From Lepas anatifera (Eukaryota; Arthropoda; Thecostraca; Lepadidae), in the NCBI GenBank assembly GCA_034440635.1, contig JAOTON010001526.1:3729001-3793000 (forward strand): 64,000 bases of DNA, read 5' to 3'. Made by a program: the position numbers and the translations under genes. Position 1 is the first letter of the stretch, and each line of letters begins with the position of its first letter. Below are positions 1-13,500 of the stretch, piece by piece. The notes under the pieces were generated by a model, which was given only the letters and a program-made list of their open reading frames with translations, was not told the DNA's origin and ran no database searches.

Positions 1-583
1 GAATACATAGCGAGGCGAAATTGAAATATTCTGAAGTTTTTCATGCCAGGCGAAACATTTCATGCTGATCGTCTTCTGCCTTCCTTGTCGTCAGTGGTAC
101 AGCTGAACTTCAGCATGAGGGGAAGTACACTACCAATGAGGGGCACCCTGGGAAAAAGGGTAGTTCTTAGAATGACTTGAAGAAGTGTTCTAGATGGGTC
201 TATAAGCGAGCAGATACAAGCCTCAGTCTCATTTGGACACTTTCATCAGTTGAGGGCACTCAGCATCCAGCTGGGGCACGTGCCTCATATGCATTTTACC
301 TTTACTATTGTACCTATGATAGATACCTAAAGGAGGAAGCGTCTTTTATTCGGAGGCAAACTTACAACGGAGGTACACAGTTGCGTGATAGAAGGGCACT
401 TCTGAGCTAAGGGCACATTAAAAAACACAGTGCACGCTTCAGCGATAATTGGGTATTTTTATCCGGTGAGAGAATCCAGGAAACACTGGAGGGCACGTGC
501 CCCTTGTGCCCGCTGGCTGCACCCCTGCTTGTCCTCAAAATGATAGTTGAGCAAGAGACAAACTAGCCAATTGAAGGCACCAG

Positions 584-831
584 CAAGGGCGTCACCGACG
601 GGGGACAGGTGGGCCGGGCCCCCACTTTTGGGTCAAGAATTTCCTGATCTCAGTCAAAATGGGAGGAAATCGGACATTTTTATAACCAACCGGTGCGGGA
701 GGCAACGAGCAGCCCGAATTCGAAGAGTTTTTGGTCCTGGCGTGGACAGTTTTTATCAGCATCACGATGAAGTTGCTGGCTGGCCGGCTGCCCCATCCCC
801 CCACGCTTTTTTGGCGGTGGCGACGCTCCTG
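584..831 (+). mobile_element. hAT-like MITE, copy 1
   Basis: Begins CAAGGGCGTC and ends GACGCTCCTG (inverted). Flanked by the imperfect 8-bp duplication GGCACCAG/GACACCAG. The body (TCAAAATGGGA, CGGTGCGGGAGGCAACGAG, TTTTTGGTCC) is shared with 5145-5386 and 6180-6430. Confidence 0.82.
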
Positions 832-1347
832 GACACCAGGTATGAAGTGCAAAGCTTCAGTGAGGTTTCCCAACTATGCTCTGAAGACGCAATGTTAGTT
901 GGACTATCTCCTCAAATCCGGGATGGAAAGTTTAGTACAAGTAGTGACTATATAGATACTTGCACGCAGCCATTCTTGAGAATTATGGCGACGATATTGG
1001 TTAAAAAAATATCACAGCATATTATATGATTTTCCACAGGAAATTGATATCGGCCATTACATGAACGAATGCGACCATTTTTTGCAACAAACTATGTCGA
1101 TATTTTTCTCACAAACCGATACCTTCGTTGACCGATTTCCTTTGTGCCGTTGGAAAAATAATGGTTGCGTTATAGCGATGCACCAACTGCCAAGATCATA
1201 CGGCGTCGCCGACTCTAACCTTGTTCGGAGGGCTTGGGATTTTCAGGTCAACTTATTGAGAGGCCCTGCTGAGATTTTAATCCGGAATAACTGGCTCAGT
1301 AGACGAGTGCGCTGTCCACTGCTCCACCCTGTCGTATGAAAAACGTC

Positions 1348-2364
1348 TTAACACGCGCCCCGCTGGGGTCCCTTGCATGACACGCCCCGCTGGGGGCGTT
1401 TTTCGCCCCTCCGTATCTCGTTCCCCACGAAAGCTAAAGGAAAATTACGGGCGGTGTTCGAAAGCTCTTGACAAGACGAAGAGAATTTATAAGGATAATT
1501 TTTATGCCAGGTCAATATTAAGGTCAGCATAGGTCAAAGAAGACTTCATAGGCTTACAACAGAGCAGTGTACGTTTCCCTCTCTAGATCTGCCCTCAGGG
1601 GAGCTAGAGCAAATCTTCATGCATCATTAGATTCCTCTCATCGCGGCAAATCGAATGATGTATAATATGACCTGGCTAGGTCAAATAGTTAAAAATGACC
1701 TGACCTCGACCTAGGTCAGGGTCACAGAGTGACCTGGTATGGTCATGTTGCATATCAATCGACTCCCTGTGACAATATAAACACAATGCAAGCAAAATGG
1801 GAGCTTTATCTCAATTCAGTGAGAAGTTATTGGCAAAACAATCACTCTCTGCTCCCGTAACCTGATATGACCTTTGAGAGGTCAGATGCTCAAAAACTCA
1901 ACTTTATGGTCAAGATCGTGGTAAGAATGGACAGTTTGAGGATTTTCAGTCTTATCTATCCAGTATTTCCTGAAAACGAGTCCATTCTATTTTTCACCAT
2001 AGACTTATAATGGGGTGACCAAAAAAATTGACCCCACCTTAGGTCACCAATATCAAAATTTCGAGATAGCAGATCTGTAGACCCTAATGATCTTATCATA
2101 TTGTGCAAGTTTCAAACTGATCACTCTGCTAATGTTCCCTGGGCACTGCTTCAAACTCGTAATTTTAGGTTTTGAGGTTGGGTCACTTGACCCTGAATAG
2201 CTCCTTGACCTGACATGATTTTATCTAAAAAAATTGGGTCAGATGTGTAAAATTGATCAGGAATAAGGTACCGTAAGTTTTGTTGTTCTGCATCTCTTCG
2301 TTTTTGAGCTATCTGGGAAAAACCAGGAGGGGGCGAATTTCGCCCCCAGCGGGGCGCGTGTTAA
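1348..2364 (+). mobile_element. TTAA element, family A copy 1
   Basis: Bounded by TTAA; termini TTAACACGCGCCCCGCTGGG and its inverse. About 1,017 bp with no coding capacity. The interior is rich in TGACCT/AGGTCA. A near-identical copy is at 14769-15784. Confidence 0.88.
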
Positions 2365-4107
2365 AATAAACCCTGAACATGGCCGTCTAAAGCGGGGGGA
2401 CGCGTTCGACCTGACCCGCAAATCAGGGAGGTCATCTCAAGTTTTCGGGACTTGACCTGTAGTTTTGTTTTACATTTTCCCTATTATCTGCCGTAAATTA
2501 CTTAAATCCTTTTACATTACCTTACCTTACAAATAGTCGGGATTTTGAGGCAACTCCATCCGCACAATTTTACATGGTATTGGTAGGGTGAACCAAGCAC
2601 TAGCACATTGCCACATCTGTAGGCTGGAACAGGTAAGTTTTGTTGGATGAGCTGGGGAAAGAAAACGGCTTCTTCGCTTTTCTCAACCTGAAGGCGAGGC
2701 AGATTCATCATCATTGTTGGAGTTTTTGGGCGCACCGAAAGCTGGGTCATCGAGGCAGATTGTGCGGCAGATTACGGATAAGCGCGATTCATTGTATTAA
2801 AGTTTGTCAACTTTTGACTTCTGCCTTTCATAGGAAGAAATAAGTGAAAATAAAATGTCAAATAATTTTCAATTTACTCCTCGTCGGTTTTTTTTTGATA
2901 GAGGTAGATGGCTCATGGGCAATATACATTGATTTAGTGCATTTTCTCAAATGTTTACTGTGGATTAAAGAAAGAAGTGGTCACTATCAGTGTTCAAGGG
3001 GGCATATTTACCAGTCGAAAATGCACTCCTGGTTTTATAGGGCATTCATGGTTCATGCCTTGTACAGCAGCCCTAATTAATTAGGGTTCATTCCCATCTT
3101 TAGCAAAAGGCTCAGAAACTACTTTCATGGCGCAAGTGATGGAAAATCTGAGGGGCTTCGAAAAATTGGACGAAACCAGCCAAAAAAATGGCTCCCATTT
3201 TGTAGGTAAACCTTTTGCTACTTTGCTTGGAGCAGCATTACAAAAATTTGCGTTAATTTTGAAACTCACTTAACACCACAATTCAACACATCAACCTTGG
3301 TACATCGTATATATTTCGGCCATTCCTAAACGATGATTTTGCATACCTCGATGTCCCATCCTGAACAATAACTAAACATGGACAATTCAAGGAGGCTTAC
3401 GTATCAAAGCTTAGCTCAAGTAAAGCTTCAAATTTTCACACAGAAAATACTCTAAACAACAGAGTGTGTCCATCTGAATAGAGGCAGAATGTCAGCCTCA
3501 TTCCCCTTTTATACTCAGCTTTCTCATCGAGACCATCTCCCAGCTCTTTCTAGGTTGTCAGCAAGAGCCGAGATATTTTTGACAGCTCGACAGTACTGTC
3601 CTGGAGGCGATAATATTTTCGGTGGATGTTTAGGTCATGCCCCAAGTGCATAGCAACCTGGGCCTTCCCCATACGAAAATACTGAGTGCAAACATAGTTT
3701 CCTGCGTGCAAACATAGTGTCCAGATCCGGTTTAAACCCCTAGCCACTTGCATAGTTGCTGCAACACGGCGCTTTAAACGTACCGCAGCCAGACATGTAG
3801 TTGACTCGAGATGAGGTGCACTTTTCGTTTCATTTTAACCATGGTCGCAGCCACAAACCCGTTATTTATATGCATCAATATGAGGCCGTGAATGCTCTGA
3901 ATACGCTCTAAGTTAAAAAAAATAGGACATTTGACTATACAAGCCTGACAGTGCTTGTATGTATTGGGGAGTGAAATACTTCTAACTTATTCTCAAACTC
4001 AAATTTCGTCAGACCCCTAGAAAAAAACGCACAGCTTGTTGCAGTTAGGAACCTGTATGTAGTATGAGTGGCGTGGTTCAGTTGGCGTTTCTTCTAGAGG
4101 AACTTGT
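2365..4107. other. Unannotated region
   Basis: No convincing exon on either strand and no recognised repeat ends. The short frames here have no family features. Confidence 0.5.
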
Positions 4108-4993
4108 TTAACACGCGCAGTGGAGGGGGTCCTAAAGTGCCTCCCCCATCTGTTTTTCCGGGGTGGCGAAGAACTGTTGGCCGCCAGAAAACAAAAAACT
4201 CGGCCACATTTGAGAGAATTTATGAGCGCGTCTAATGGTGCATACATTTTGAAAAACGACCGAAAATGTTTTGACTTATAGGCTTTCAAAGTCAGATTTA
4301 TATTTTGAGATCGCCATAATGGCGCGGCCACAGTAGTTAGTCTGCGTTTCATGCCGAGTGGTGGCATCATAAGGCAATATAATTAGGTTATATGTTAAGG
4401 CTATCCTACATGAAGGTCAAGGTCAAAGTTCAAAGGTCAATGTAATTTAATCTATTCAAGGTCATTGACTCCAGTGCTCCCAGTCAAATGGTATCGCCCA
4501 TTATGAAGCATGACGTCATAGTTAAGGTCACCCTGTGTCAAGTTCAAGGTCGCAGGTCAAGTTCAAAGGCCATGGGTCAAGGTCAAACACCTATTTACTG
4601 CCAAATGGAGGTCATATTGGCAGTTACATTGTATATTACGGGAATATGCTATTTTGTGATGTCATAGGTCAATGATCTTGAATGACCTTGGCCCCTAAAT
4701 ATGAGACCAACTCGCACAGGGCCTTTCTTTCACACCCTAAGCCCGTTTATAGCGTATTTGTGACTTGTTTTCGCAAAATCCCGGCATTTACCGGTAGGTC
4801 CCCAGCACGGCCAAATTTTGACATTTGTGACCTCATTTGACCTTGAAGATATTGACCTAGGTCTATGAAACTTGGGCATAATGTAGATCACCACCATCCC
4901 CACTAACTCCGAAACGTGCGTTATTCTACACCTCTTCGTTTCCGAGATCTCAGGGGGCCCTTTAGGACCCCCACCCTCCACTGCGCGTGTTAA
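4108..4993 (+). mobile_element. TTAA element, family B copy 1
   Basis: TTAACACGCGCAGTGGAGGG at the left and its inverse at the right, bounded by TTAA. The interior has dense AGGTCA half-sites and a one-mismatch EcR-type inverted repeat at 4665-4677. Confidence 0.85.
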
Positions 4994-5034
4994 AATTGGC
5001 AAAAATAGGCCCATCATCATCATGATTTGTATCA

Positions 5035-5772
5035 AGGTAAAAGGTCATGGGCCAAGGTCATGGTTATGGTGATATCTTAACGCTATATGATTCGGATATA
5101 TGGTAGGGTCACCTCAAATGATGGTCAAAGTCAAAGGTAACTGACAGGGGCGTCGCCACGGGGGGCAGGGAGGCCGGCCCCCCACTTTTGGGCCAAAAAT
5201 TTCCTTTATCTCTGTCAAAATGGGATGATATCGTAAATTTTCATAACCAGTCGGTGCGGGAGGCAACGAGGAGCCCAAATCCGAAGAGTTTTTGGTCCTA
5301 GCGTGGACAATTTCTTGTCAGAATCAGGTTTAAGTTGCTGGCTGGCCGGCCGCCCCCCCACTTTTTTGGCGTTTACGAGGTTCCTGGTAACTGACCACGC
5401 AATTATTAGCCACAATGCAAGTTTAAGTTCATATTACGGGAAATATGACATTTTGTGACGCCATAAGTCAAAGACCTTCAATGATATTGGCCCCAAAATT
5501 TCTTGAAACGTGGCTTTGTACCCTCTTATTATGACCAACGTCTGCTTTTAGTGAACTTGTCTTGGTTTTGCAACGACAAAGGCATGTTCTTATAGGTTTC
5601 AGCACGGGACAGATTTGACCATTATTTCCTCTATTGACATGGAAGATATCTACCAAGGTCAATAAACCTAGATATGGATGTAGATCACCAAAGACCCACC
5701 AACTCCCATACACTCAACTTTTTTTTAAATCTCTAGGGGAGCTCTTCAGACTCCCCCTCTACTGTGCGTCTT
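5035..5772 (+). mobile_element. Degenerate family B fragment interrupted by a hAT MITE
   Basis: The sequence follows the family B interior and 3' end (TAGATCACC, then CTCCCCCTCTACTGTGCGTC) but has lost a clear terminus. The hAT-like MITE at 5145-5386 is inserted in it. Confidence 0.55.
5145..5386 (+). mobile_element. hAT-like MITE, copy 2
   Basis: CAGGGGCGTCGCCAC start and an end reading GAGGTTCCTG. Perfect 8-bp duplication GTAACTGA at 5137-5144 and 5387-5394. Confidence 0.9.
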
Positions 5773-6179
5773 ATATGTTTTGCTTGCTAAAAATGACGCC
5801 ATCTGGTCCGGATGGCGCCCCCAGAAACGTGCCCCACTCCACCCCCGGCAAGGTGTCAGCCCCCCCGATCGGTAATCTTGGATTCACTTATGATCCGGCC
5901 CCCGGGGGCCCCCCTGGTGGCGAGCCCCTGCCTACCTATAGCCAGGGACGGATCCAAGGGGGAGGGGCAAAGTGGGCGGCCGCCCCCTTAAGCCTAAGTG
6001 TCGCCCCACTGAGGACGAAATGCCGACCCAAAGATTATCAGCTCCCAACCCCCTCCTCCCGGGATGCAACAATTTGCCGCCCTTTGGGTGAAAAGTGCAC
6101 CCTTCGAGTGGCAAAGTGTCGCCCCCTGAAGCTTCGCCCCCCTTTATCGAAATCATAGATCATAGTCACTGCCTATAGC

Positions 6180-6430
6180 CAGGGGCGTCACTACTGGGGG
6201 TAAGGACGGGGGCTTTCCCCCACTTTTAGGCCAGCAATTTCCTTTATCTCCGTCAAAATAGTAGGGAATCGGACATTTTATAACCAGCCGGTGCGGGAGG
6301 CAGCAAGCAGCCCAAATCTGAAGAGTTTTTGGTCCCAGCGTGGACAGTTTCTTGTCAGTATCAGGTTGAAGTTGCTGGCTGGACGTCTGTCCCCGCCCCC
6401 TCCACTGTTTTGACGGTGACGACGCTCTTG
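6180..6430 (+). mobile_element. hAT-like MITE, copy 3
   Basis: CAGGGGCGTC start, GACGCTCTTG end. Perfect 8-bp duplication CCTATAGC at 6172-6179 and 6431-6438. The 8-bp duplication and CAGGG-type terminus point to the hAT superfamily. Confidence 0.92.
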
Positions 6431-6689
6431 CCTATAGCTATGCTCCAACAGTTCTGCACCATTTCTGAAACAACCAAATCAGCCTCCCCTTATCGTCGCT
6501 ATGCATGCATGCACATCATTAACATATTTTCTTATCTTGCGGGTCGTCCTTTTCGGTCCCATTGCGACTTGACAGCGTGGATTAGCACCTGCAATGCTCC
6601 AATCAAGTGTACATCGTGTGGCAAAATGAATTTGGCGCGCAACGCCTGATGACAACAAACTCATTGCGCATGCGCGGACCGGCCAGATC

Positions 6690-7225
6690 ACTAAAACACG
6701 TTTAGGGGGACCTAAGTGGCATTTTTTTAAGTATACGTGGACCAGCTGAGAATCTGCTGCAGAGCGTGGCACACCATGAAGTTGCTGGGCGCCCATGCCG
6801 ACAAGGAATAAACTGCGCATGCGCAAGCAAGGTGGTTTTGATTTCAGTTACAAAATTCCAGCTTAGGGGACATCACTTGGTATCTTTTAGGGCATAGGTG
6901 GACCAACTTGGAATTTTCCCTCAGCATAGGTGGACCTTCACGTTAGCTGACCACGCAGCAGCTGACTGCATTCCTATGGTGTTGCCATCTGTGTCAAAAC
7001 TTGGTACTACAAACCGTAAAAAAATTCTTAGCGGTTTCTAAGATCGTTTAGGTGGACCAATTTTTCGGGTCCACCCATGCTAGGACTCCGGCTCCCGATC
7101 TTTTGTCCCCAGAAACGGCAAGAGACGAATTTAGTTTAGGTGGACCTGGGAGGTCCACCGATGCTGACAGGTCCACCGAACGCCAGAAAAGATACTCAAA
7201 TTGTCCACCGATGCCGAGTTTAGGA
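6690..7225. repeat. Cluster of GGTGGACC/GGTCCACC motifs
   Basis: About nine copies of TTTAGGTGGACC-like or inverted GGTCCACC motifs in 535 bp (near 6733, 6893, 6926, 7048, 7066, 7137, 7150, 7170 and 7200). No coding sequence. Could be subterminal repeats of an unidentified element. Confidence 0.5.
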
Positions 7226-7380
7226 AACCAAATATATTCAAGACTCTGTGATAATGTTTAAACACGCGCGCTTTTCCACGAAATGATTAGCAAGAACTCG
7301 TAATAATGAACCAACGGGAGCAAGTTACGACACGGAAAGTGTGAGAACATTTCACCACCCCTCTCGTCCTTATCTTTTAC

Positions 7381-7520
7381 CTGCTACACACGTGTCTCAG
7401 GTCACCCTCCTGCATTCCAGCGGCTACCCCTGCCACGTCCTCTATGGCATTTTGGATTGCGGGGTGTCTCCGCAGGTGCCGCCGCCACCCGGCGGCCGTA
7501 ACGACCACCGCTGGTGGTAC
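7381..7520 (-). CDS. Exon 10 of the PEP synthase-like gene
   Basis: Acceptor TTCTGTCTCCAG at 7521 (phase 0). It encodes VPPAVVVTAAGWRRHLRRHP and, at its end, EGDLRHVCSR, matching the family's VPxGFVVTxxAW strand and following helix. The donor AG|GTAAAA is phase 2, so the transcript continues. I found no following exon in 1-7380; the remainder lies beyond a large intron or outside the window. Confidence 0.78.
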
Positions 7521-10500
7521 CTGGAGACAGAACCAGTCTGAGGATTCAGCGATCCTTCTCATTGAAACATTCAATCTAAATAGATAAATTCTGTGAAGCT
7601 AAGGTCAATTTTAAGATAGCATAAGCTGTTTCATTCGTATGGAACATGTCACCAGCTACCAGCAGGAACTGCATCACCAGCTAATCATAAAACAAAAACA
7701 AATGTGGCCTTTGCAGTTTGCCATCTGCGGGACGCCGCCACATCATCATCTCCATGATCAATTGATCACTCCCGCAGCTGGCCCTCTGCTATTCAGCTGT
7801 CGTACCGTGGCGTCAGCCGGCTGTGACGCAGCCATCAGCGCCAGAGAGGTCGCTTTCCCGCCCACCAGCGCCTCGCAGCGGCACGCCGGATCCTCCAGCG
7901 TCAGTGTAGATGGCGCCACTGCGGCTGGCAGCGGTGAGCTGACCAGCAAAGGCAGCGACAGCTCCGCCTTCACCGGGCACGCGCCCTGGTATCTGATGAT
8001 ACGCACTGAGTATGAATACTTGTGCAGTATGATCAGATCAACATTTTCAACAAAAGAACAATACGATAAACCTGATGTGTGTAATGTCTGCAACGATGCA
8101 CTTTGTCTTTGCGTCCATGTTTTCAAACCCTGAGTCACAACAAAGTCAACACACGGTTTCCACAAAAAATATAAAAGTGCACTTTTACTATATTTATTCG
8201 ATGAAGCATCATTTTCCGCCAGTTCTAACATCACACATAATCGAAGAGTCTCGGAAAGAGACGGATTCAAATGAGCTAATTTCGGAGGATGGTAGAAAGG
8301 GAACGACAGAGGGTTTTCTAAGAGCTGGGGGACGAGGCACAAGCCCTCTTACCAGTTTAGCCAGAGTCCGAAGTGCACCCACGCAAAGGCGGATCAATGA
8401 TTCCCGATTGGAGGGGGCACATGGTTGGGGCGCTATCCGGATCAGGGGCACCACTTTTGGGCGGTAAAACCTATGAGGTGAGCGCCAATTCCTATCGTGG
8501 GGGCGCCAAACTCGGATTCTGAGGGGGAGGGATGGAAAGCGACATTTCAGGATGGCGCCATAAGCCTTTCAGGGGGGCGCTGGGACATTTCAGAGGGCAA
8601 TGAGGGCCGATCGAGGGAGAACCTATGTGTCCCACTTACTCCCTGGATACATCTATGCACTCACGGGTAACCGAATTCGGCAATGCCAGAGCCTTCAGTA
8701 TCATCCAGGCAGACCCGCGATGGCTGCAGCATCGTCATCCACCTCCAGGGGCGTCCCCAGAACAGTCTTCTTGTTGGCCCCTTGGCGATGAATGCTGCTG
8801 CGTGAGTCTTCCCTCCAGCTGAAACAAGTGAAGGAGAGGTATCATACTTTAGAAACAGCTTTTGGCAAAATCAGGCCAAGAAACCTCCTGACAGACACGA
8901 CGTGACAGTTCAGAAGTCTCCCTCCTCAAGACCGAGTGCCACCCACCGGTAAACTGGATGTTAAAGGCGGCCGGCACGTCCTGCTGCTCGGCCAGGTCAG
9001 GAAGGCTGAGACTGCAGTCGGACAGTACCAACACATCCAGCGACGGTGGCACGTACAAGCCGTACACCAGGCTGCCGAGACGCCTTGGCTAATAACGCCG
9101 TACACAGCGATGCCGGGGCACAGTGGGTAATAACGCCGTACACAGCGATGCCGGGGCGCGGTGGGTAATAACGCTGTATATGGTAATAACGCCGTACACC
9201 AGGCTGCCTAGACGCGGCAGGTAATAACGCCGTACACAGGGATGCCGGGGCGCGGTGGGTAATAACGCCGTACACAGTAATAACACCGTACACCAGGCTG
9301 CCGGGACGCGGCAGGTAATAACGCCGTACGCAGGGATGTCGAGGCACAGTGGGTAATAACGCCGTACACCAGGCTGCCGAGACATGGGTAATAACGCCGT
9401 ACGCAGGGATGTCGAGGCACAGTGGGTAATAACGCCGTACGCAGGGATGTCGAGGCACAGTGGGTAATAACGCCGTACGCAGGGATGTCGAGGCACAGTG
9501 GGTAATAACGCCGTACGCAGGGATGTCGAGGCACAGTGGGTAATAACGCCGTACGCAGGGATGTCGAGGCACAGTGGGTAATAACGCCGTACGCAGGGAT
9601 GTCGAGGCACAGTGGGTAATAACGCCGTACACAGTAATAACACCGTACACCAGACTGCCGAGACATGGTGGGTAATAACGCCGTACGCAGGGATGTCGAG
9701 GCACAGTGGGTAATAACGCCGTACACCAGGCTGCCGAGACATGGGTAATAACGCCGTACGCAGGGATGTCGAGGCACAGTGGGTAATAACGCCGTACGCA
9801 GGGATGTCGAGGCACAGTGGGTAATAACGCCGTACGCAGGGATGTCGAGGCACAGTGGGTAATAACGCCGTACGCAGGGATGTCGAGGCACAGTGGGTAA
9901 TAACGCCGTACGCAGGGATGTCGAGGCACAGTGGGTAATAACGCCGTACGCAGGGATGTCGAGGCACAGTGGGTAATAACGCCGTACACAGTAATAACAC
10001 CGTACACCAGACTGCCGAGACATGGTGGGTAATAACGCCGTACGCAGGGATGTCGCGGCACAGTGGGTAATAACGCCCTACGCAGGGATGTCGCGGCACA
10101 GTGGGTAATAACGCCCTACGCAGGGATGTCGAGGCACAGTGGGTAATAACGCCGTACGCAGGGATGTCGAGGCACAGTGGGTAATAACGCCGTACACAGT
10201 AATAACACCGTACACCAGGCTGCCGGGACGCGGTGGATGATAACGCCGTACACAGGGATGTCGAGGCACAGTGGGTAATAACGCCGTACACAGGGATGTC
10301 GAGGCACAGTGGGTAATAACGCCGTAGACGGTAATAACGCCGAACACCAGGCTGCCGGGACGCGGTGGATGATAACGCCGTACACAGGGATGTCGCGGCA
10401 CAGTGGGTAATAACGCCCTACGCAGGGATGTCGAGGCACAGTGGGTAATAACGCCGTACGCAGGGATGTCGAGGCACAGTGGGTAATAACGCCGTACACA

Positions 10501-13500
10501 GTAATAACACCGTACACCAGGCTGCCGGGACGCGGTGGATGATAACGCCGTACACAGGGATTTCGAGGCACAGTGGGTAATAACGCCGTACGCAGGGATG
10601 TCGAGGCACAGTGGGTAATAACGCCGTAGACGGTAATAACGCCGTACACCAGACTGCCGAGACATGGGTAATAACGCCGTACACAGGGATGTCGAGGCAC
10701 AGTGGGTAATAACGCCGTACACAGGGATGTCGAGGCACAGTGGGTATTAACGCCGTAGACGGTAATAACGCCGTACACCAGACTGCCGAGACATGGGTAA
10801 TAACGCCGTACACAGGGATGTCGAGGCACAGTGGGTATTAACGCCGTACACAGGGATGTCGAGGCACAGTGGGTAATAACGCCGTACGCAGGGATGTCGA
10901 GGCACAGTGGGTAATAACGCCGTACACAGTAATAACACCGTACACCAGGCTGCCGGGACGCGGTGGATAATAACACCGTACACAGGGATGTCGAGGCACA
11001 GTGGGTAATAACGCCGTACGCAGGGATGTCGAGGCACAGTGGGTAATAACGCCGTACACAGTAATAACACCGTACACCAGGCTGCCGGGACGCGGTGGAT
11101 AATAACACCGTACACAGGGATGTCGAGGCACAGTGGGTAATAACGCCGTACGCAGGGATGTCGAGGCACAGTGGGTAATAACGCCGTACACGGTAATAAC
11201 GCCGTACACCAGACTGCCGAGACATGGTGGGTAATAATGCCGTACACAGGGATGTCGAGGCACAGTGGGTAATAACGCCGTACGCAGGGATGTCGAGGCA
11301 CAGTGGGTAATAACGCCGTACACAGTAATAACACCGTACACCAGGCTGCCGGGACGCGGTGGATAATAACACCGTACACAGGGATGTCGAGGCACAGTGG
11401 GTAATAACGCCGTACGCAGGGATGTCGAGGCACAGTGGTTAATAACGCCGTACACGGTAACAACACGGTACACCAAGCTGCAGAGACACAATGAGTAATA
11501 ACGCCGTTCGCTGGGTTATTTGAGAACAGTGGGTAATAATATCAGGTCACAGTGGGCATAATTGATACTCCGGATTTCCATGGGAACAGCCTCCCACCGG
11601 CACAGCCCCCGCCCACAGACGAGCGCCAGGACTGAAACAATTTGACGAATTTGACTCACCAATCCAGCAATCAGCACAACGGCATCAGTGAGTGAGTCAG
11701 AGCGGTGATTGCTCCTGCACAAGTACTTACAAGAGGGCACCGCAACTTGATTTCCATAGGAACAGCCTCCACGTCTGGAGAAAGATATTGCGCATCATTC
11801 AACTCATGAAGCCGGAAATTCAGCAAGAGAGGGCATCATCTGAGCGGTGCAACACCCAAAGTTGTACAGGGGCGGGTCCAGGGATCCGATCTGGCCATAG
11901 CTAAGACGACTAAAATGCACCAATTGTTTGTCGACTTGGGTCAATTTCCTAAAGAAATATTCTCCCGCTCCCCCGTTTGGCTTATGTTCGTCCCGGAAGT
12001 TTTGCGACGAGGCTTGAGTGCAAACAAATTACCCGGACAGCCAACAGGAAGACCTGGTTCAGTCCTCCGAGTCCGGCGGTACCACTCACTGGGTGATGCC
12101 CTCACGCCAACTGTCGGCCCTGATGTAGAGCATGCTGCCATCTGTCAGCCGCGCCTGCAGTCTGAGGCCGCGGTGGCGGCGGTGAGGCCTCAGCGGACTA
12201 GGGCCGCCCCAGCGGTGGAGCCGGGGGCCTCGCAGGCGGACCTCCACCGCTGGTCCTTCACCCAGGCTGATGTGGCCGTGTAAACAGCCGAACCGGAGGT
12301 AGCCGTCCAGAGAGAACGACCTGTCCCGGAGAAGCTGCGGTCAGCTGCTGGCTAAGGCTCCTCTGGCTGTGGCCACGCAGAGACTGATGGATGAATGGTG
12401 AATTCGAAAATGAGAATACTTATTGATGATGCAATGGGCAGACCACTTCTCATCATGCAAGAATTTATGATACTGTTAAAGCTATCAACACACGCGCTGG
12501 ATCGGGAACCCCGATGGCCCCACACCTGTTTTTCCAAGCTGGCTGCAGAACGTTTCGCAGACGAAAAACGCTACTTGGCTACATTTGGGAGAATTCAGCG
12601 GTGAGTTACGCGTCTATTGGATAAATAATTTTTTTAATTTGGTCTAAAATGTTTGACTTATAGGCTTCGAAGCCCCACTTATATTTTGAGATCGCCACAA
12701 TCGCGTCGTCGTACCAGCTCACCAACATTGGGGACCAAGTGGTTTTAATGCCATATAAACGATATTCTATGTCAGGGTCATCTCACATTAAGTTCAAGGT
12801 CAAAAGTCACAGATCGAGGTAATACCAGCATTTTCAAGGTCATTGGCCCATTTTTTCCCGCTAAATGACGTTATTCAGTATAACGTTTACTATGCTCCGA
12901 CGTCATGGCTAAGATACCTCAATGCTAAGGCAGCTCTATGTTTAGCTCAAGGTCAAAAGTCAGGGTCAAAGTCATTAATCCATATCAACTCTCATTTCCC
13001 ACCTAATGGCTGCTATAGTGTTGGTTATAGTGTACATTATAGGAAATATTGTCACGCCATTGGTCAATGACCTTAAATGACCTCGAGTCCAGAAGTTCAG
13101 CATGCTTTTTTACCTTCCCACTATGACCTTCAGCCCTTCAGCGTAGAATTTCATAAAACATTTATTGGGCCTTCCTATCATGTCACTTGCCAATTGGTCC
13201 CCAGCACGGCAAAGAATCGTCATTATGGCCTCTTTTGACCTTGAAGATATTGACTTAGGTCAATAAAATTCAACTATAATGTATGTACATTACTATAGCC
13301 CCCAAGCGCGCAAACGGGTGTTTTCTAAGCCTCTTGGTTTTTGAAATAACAGGGGGACTACCAAGTCCCCTCCAGTGCGCGTTAGTGCAAGGCTCTCTCC
13401 AGTGCGAGTGCTTATGACTAATATATTCCGTGATTGATTAGCAAGCACAGAAGCCTAAGCCAACTGACGATAAATCGTAAGTATGTTTATGTGGCACGAA

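Noticed and set aside
5634..6158. 174-codon plus frame
   Set aside because: Runs through a family B fragment and a GGATCCAAGGGG-type repeat; no coding signal.
9089..11491. Long minus-strand frames of 200-418 codons
   Set aside because: Three overlapping frames of one minisatellite; the repeat unit simply lacks stops.
11516..11740. Minus-strand segment after TTGTTTCAG considered as an exon between exons 6 and 7
   Set aside because: The phase-2 reading reaches a stop, and exon 6 joins exon 7 cleanly.
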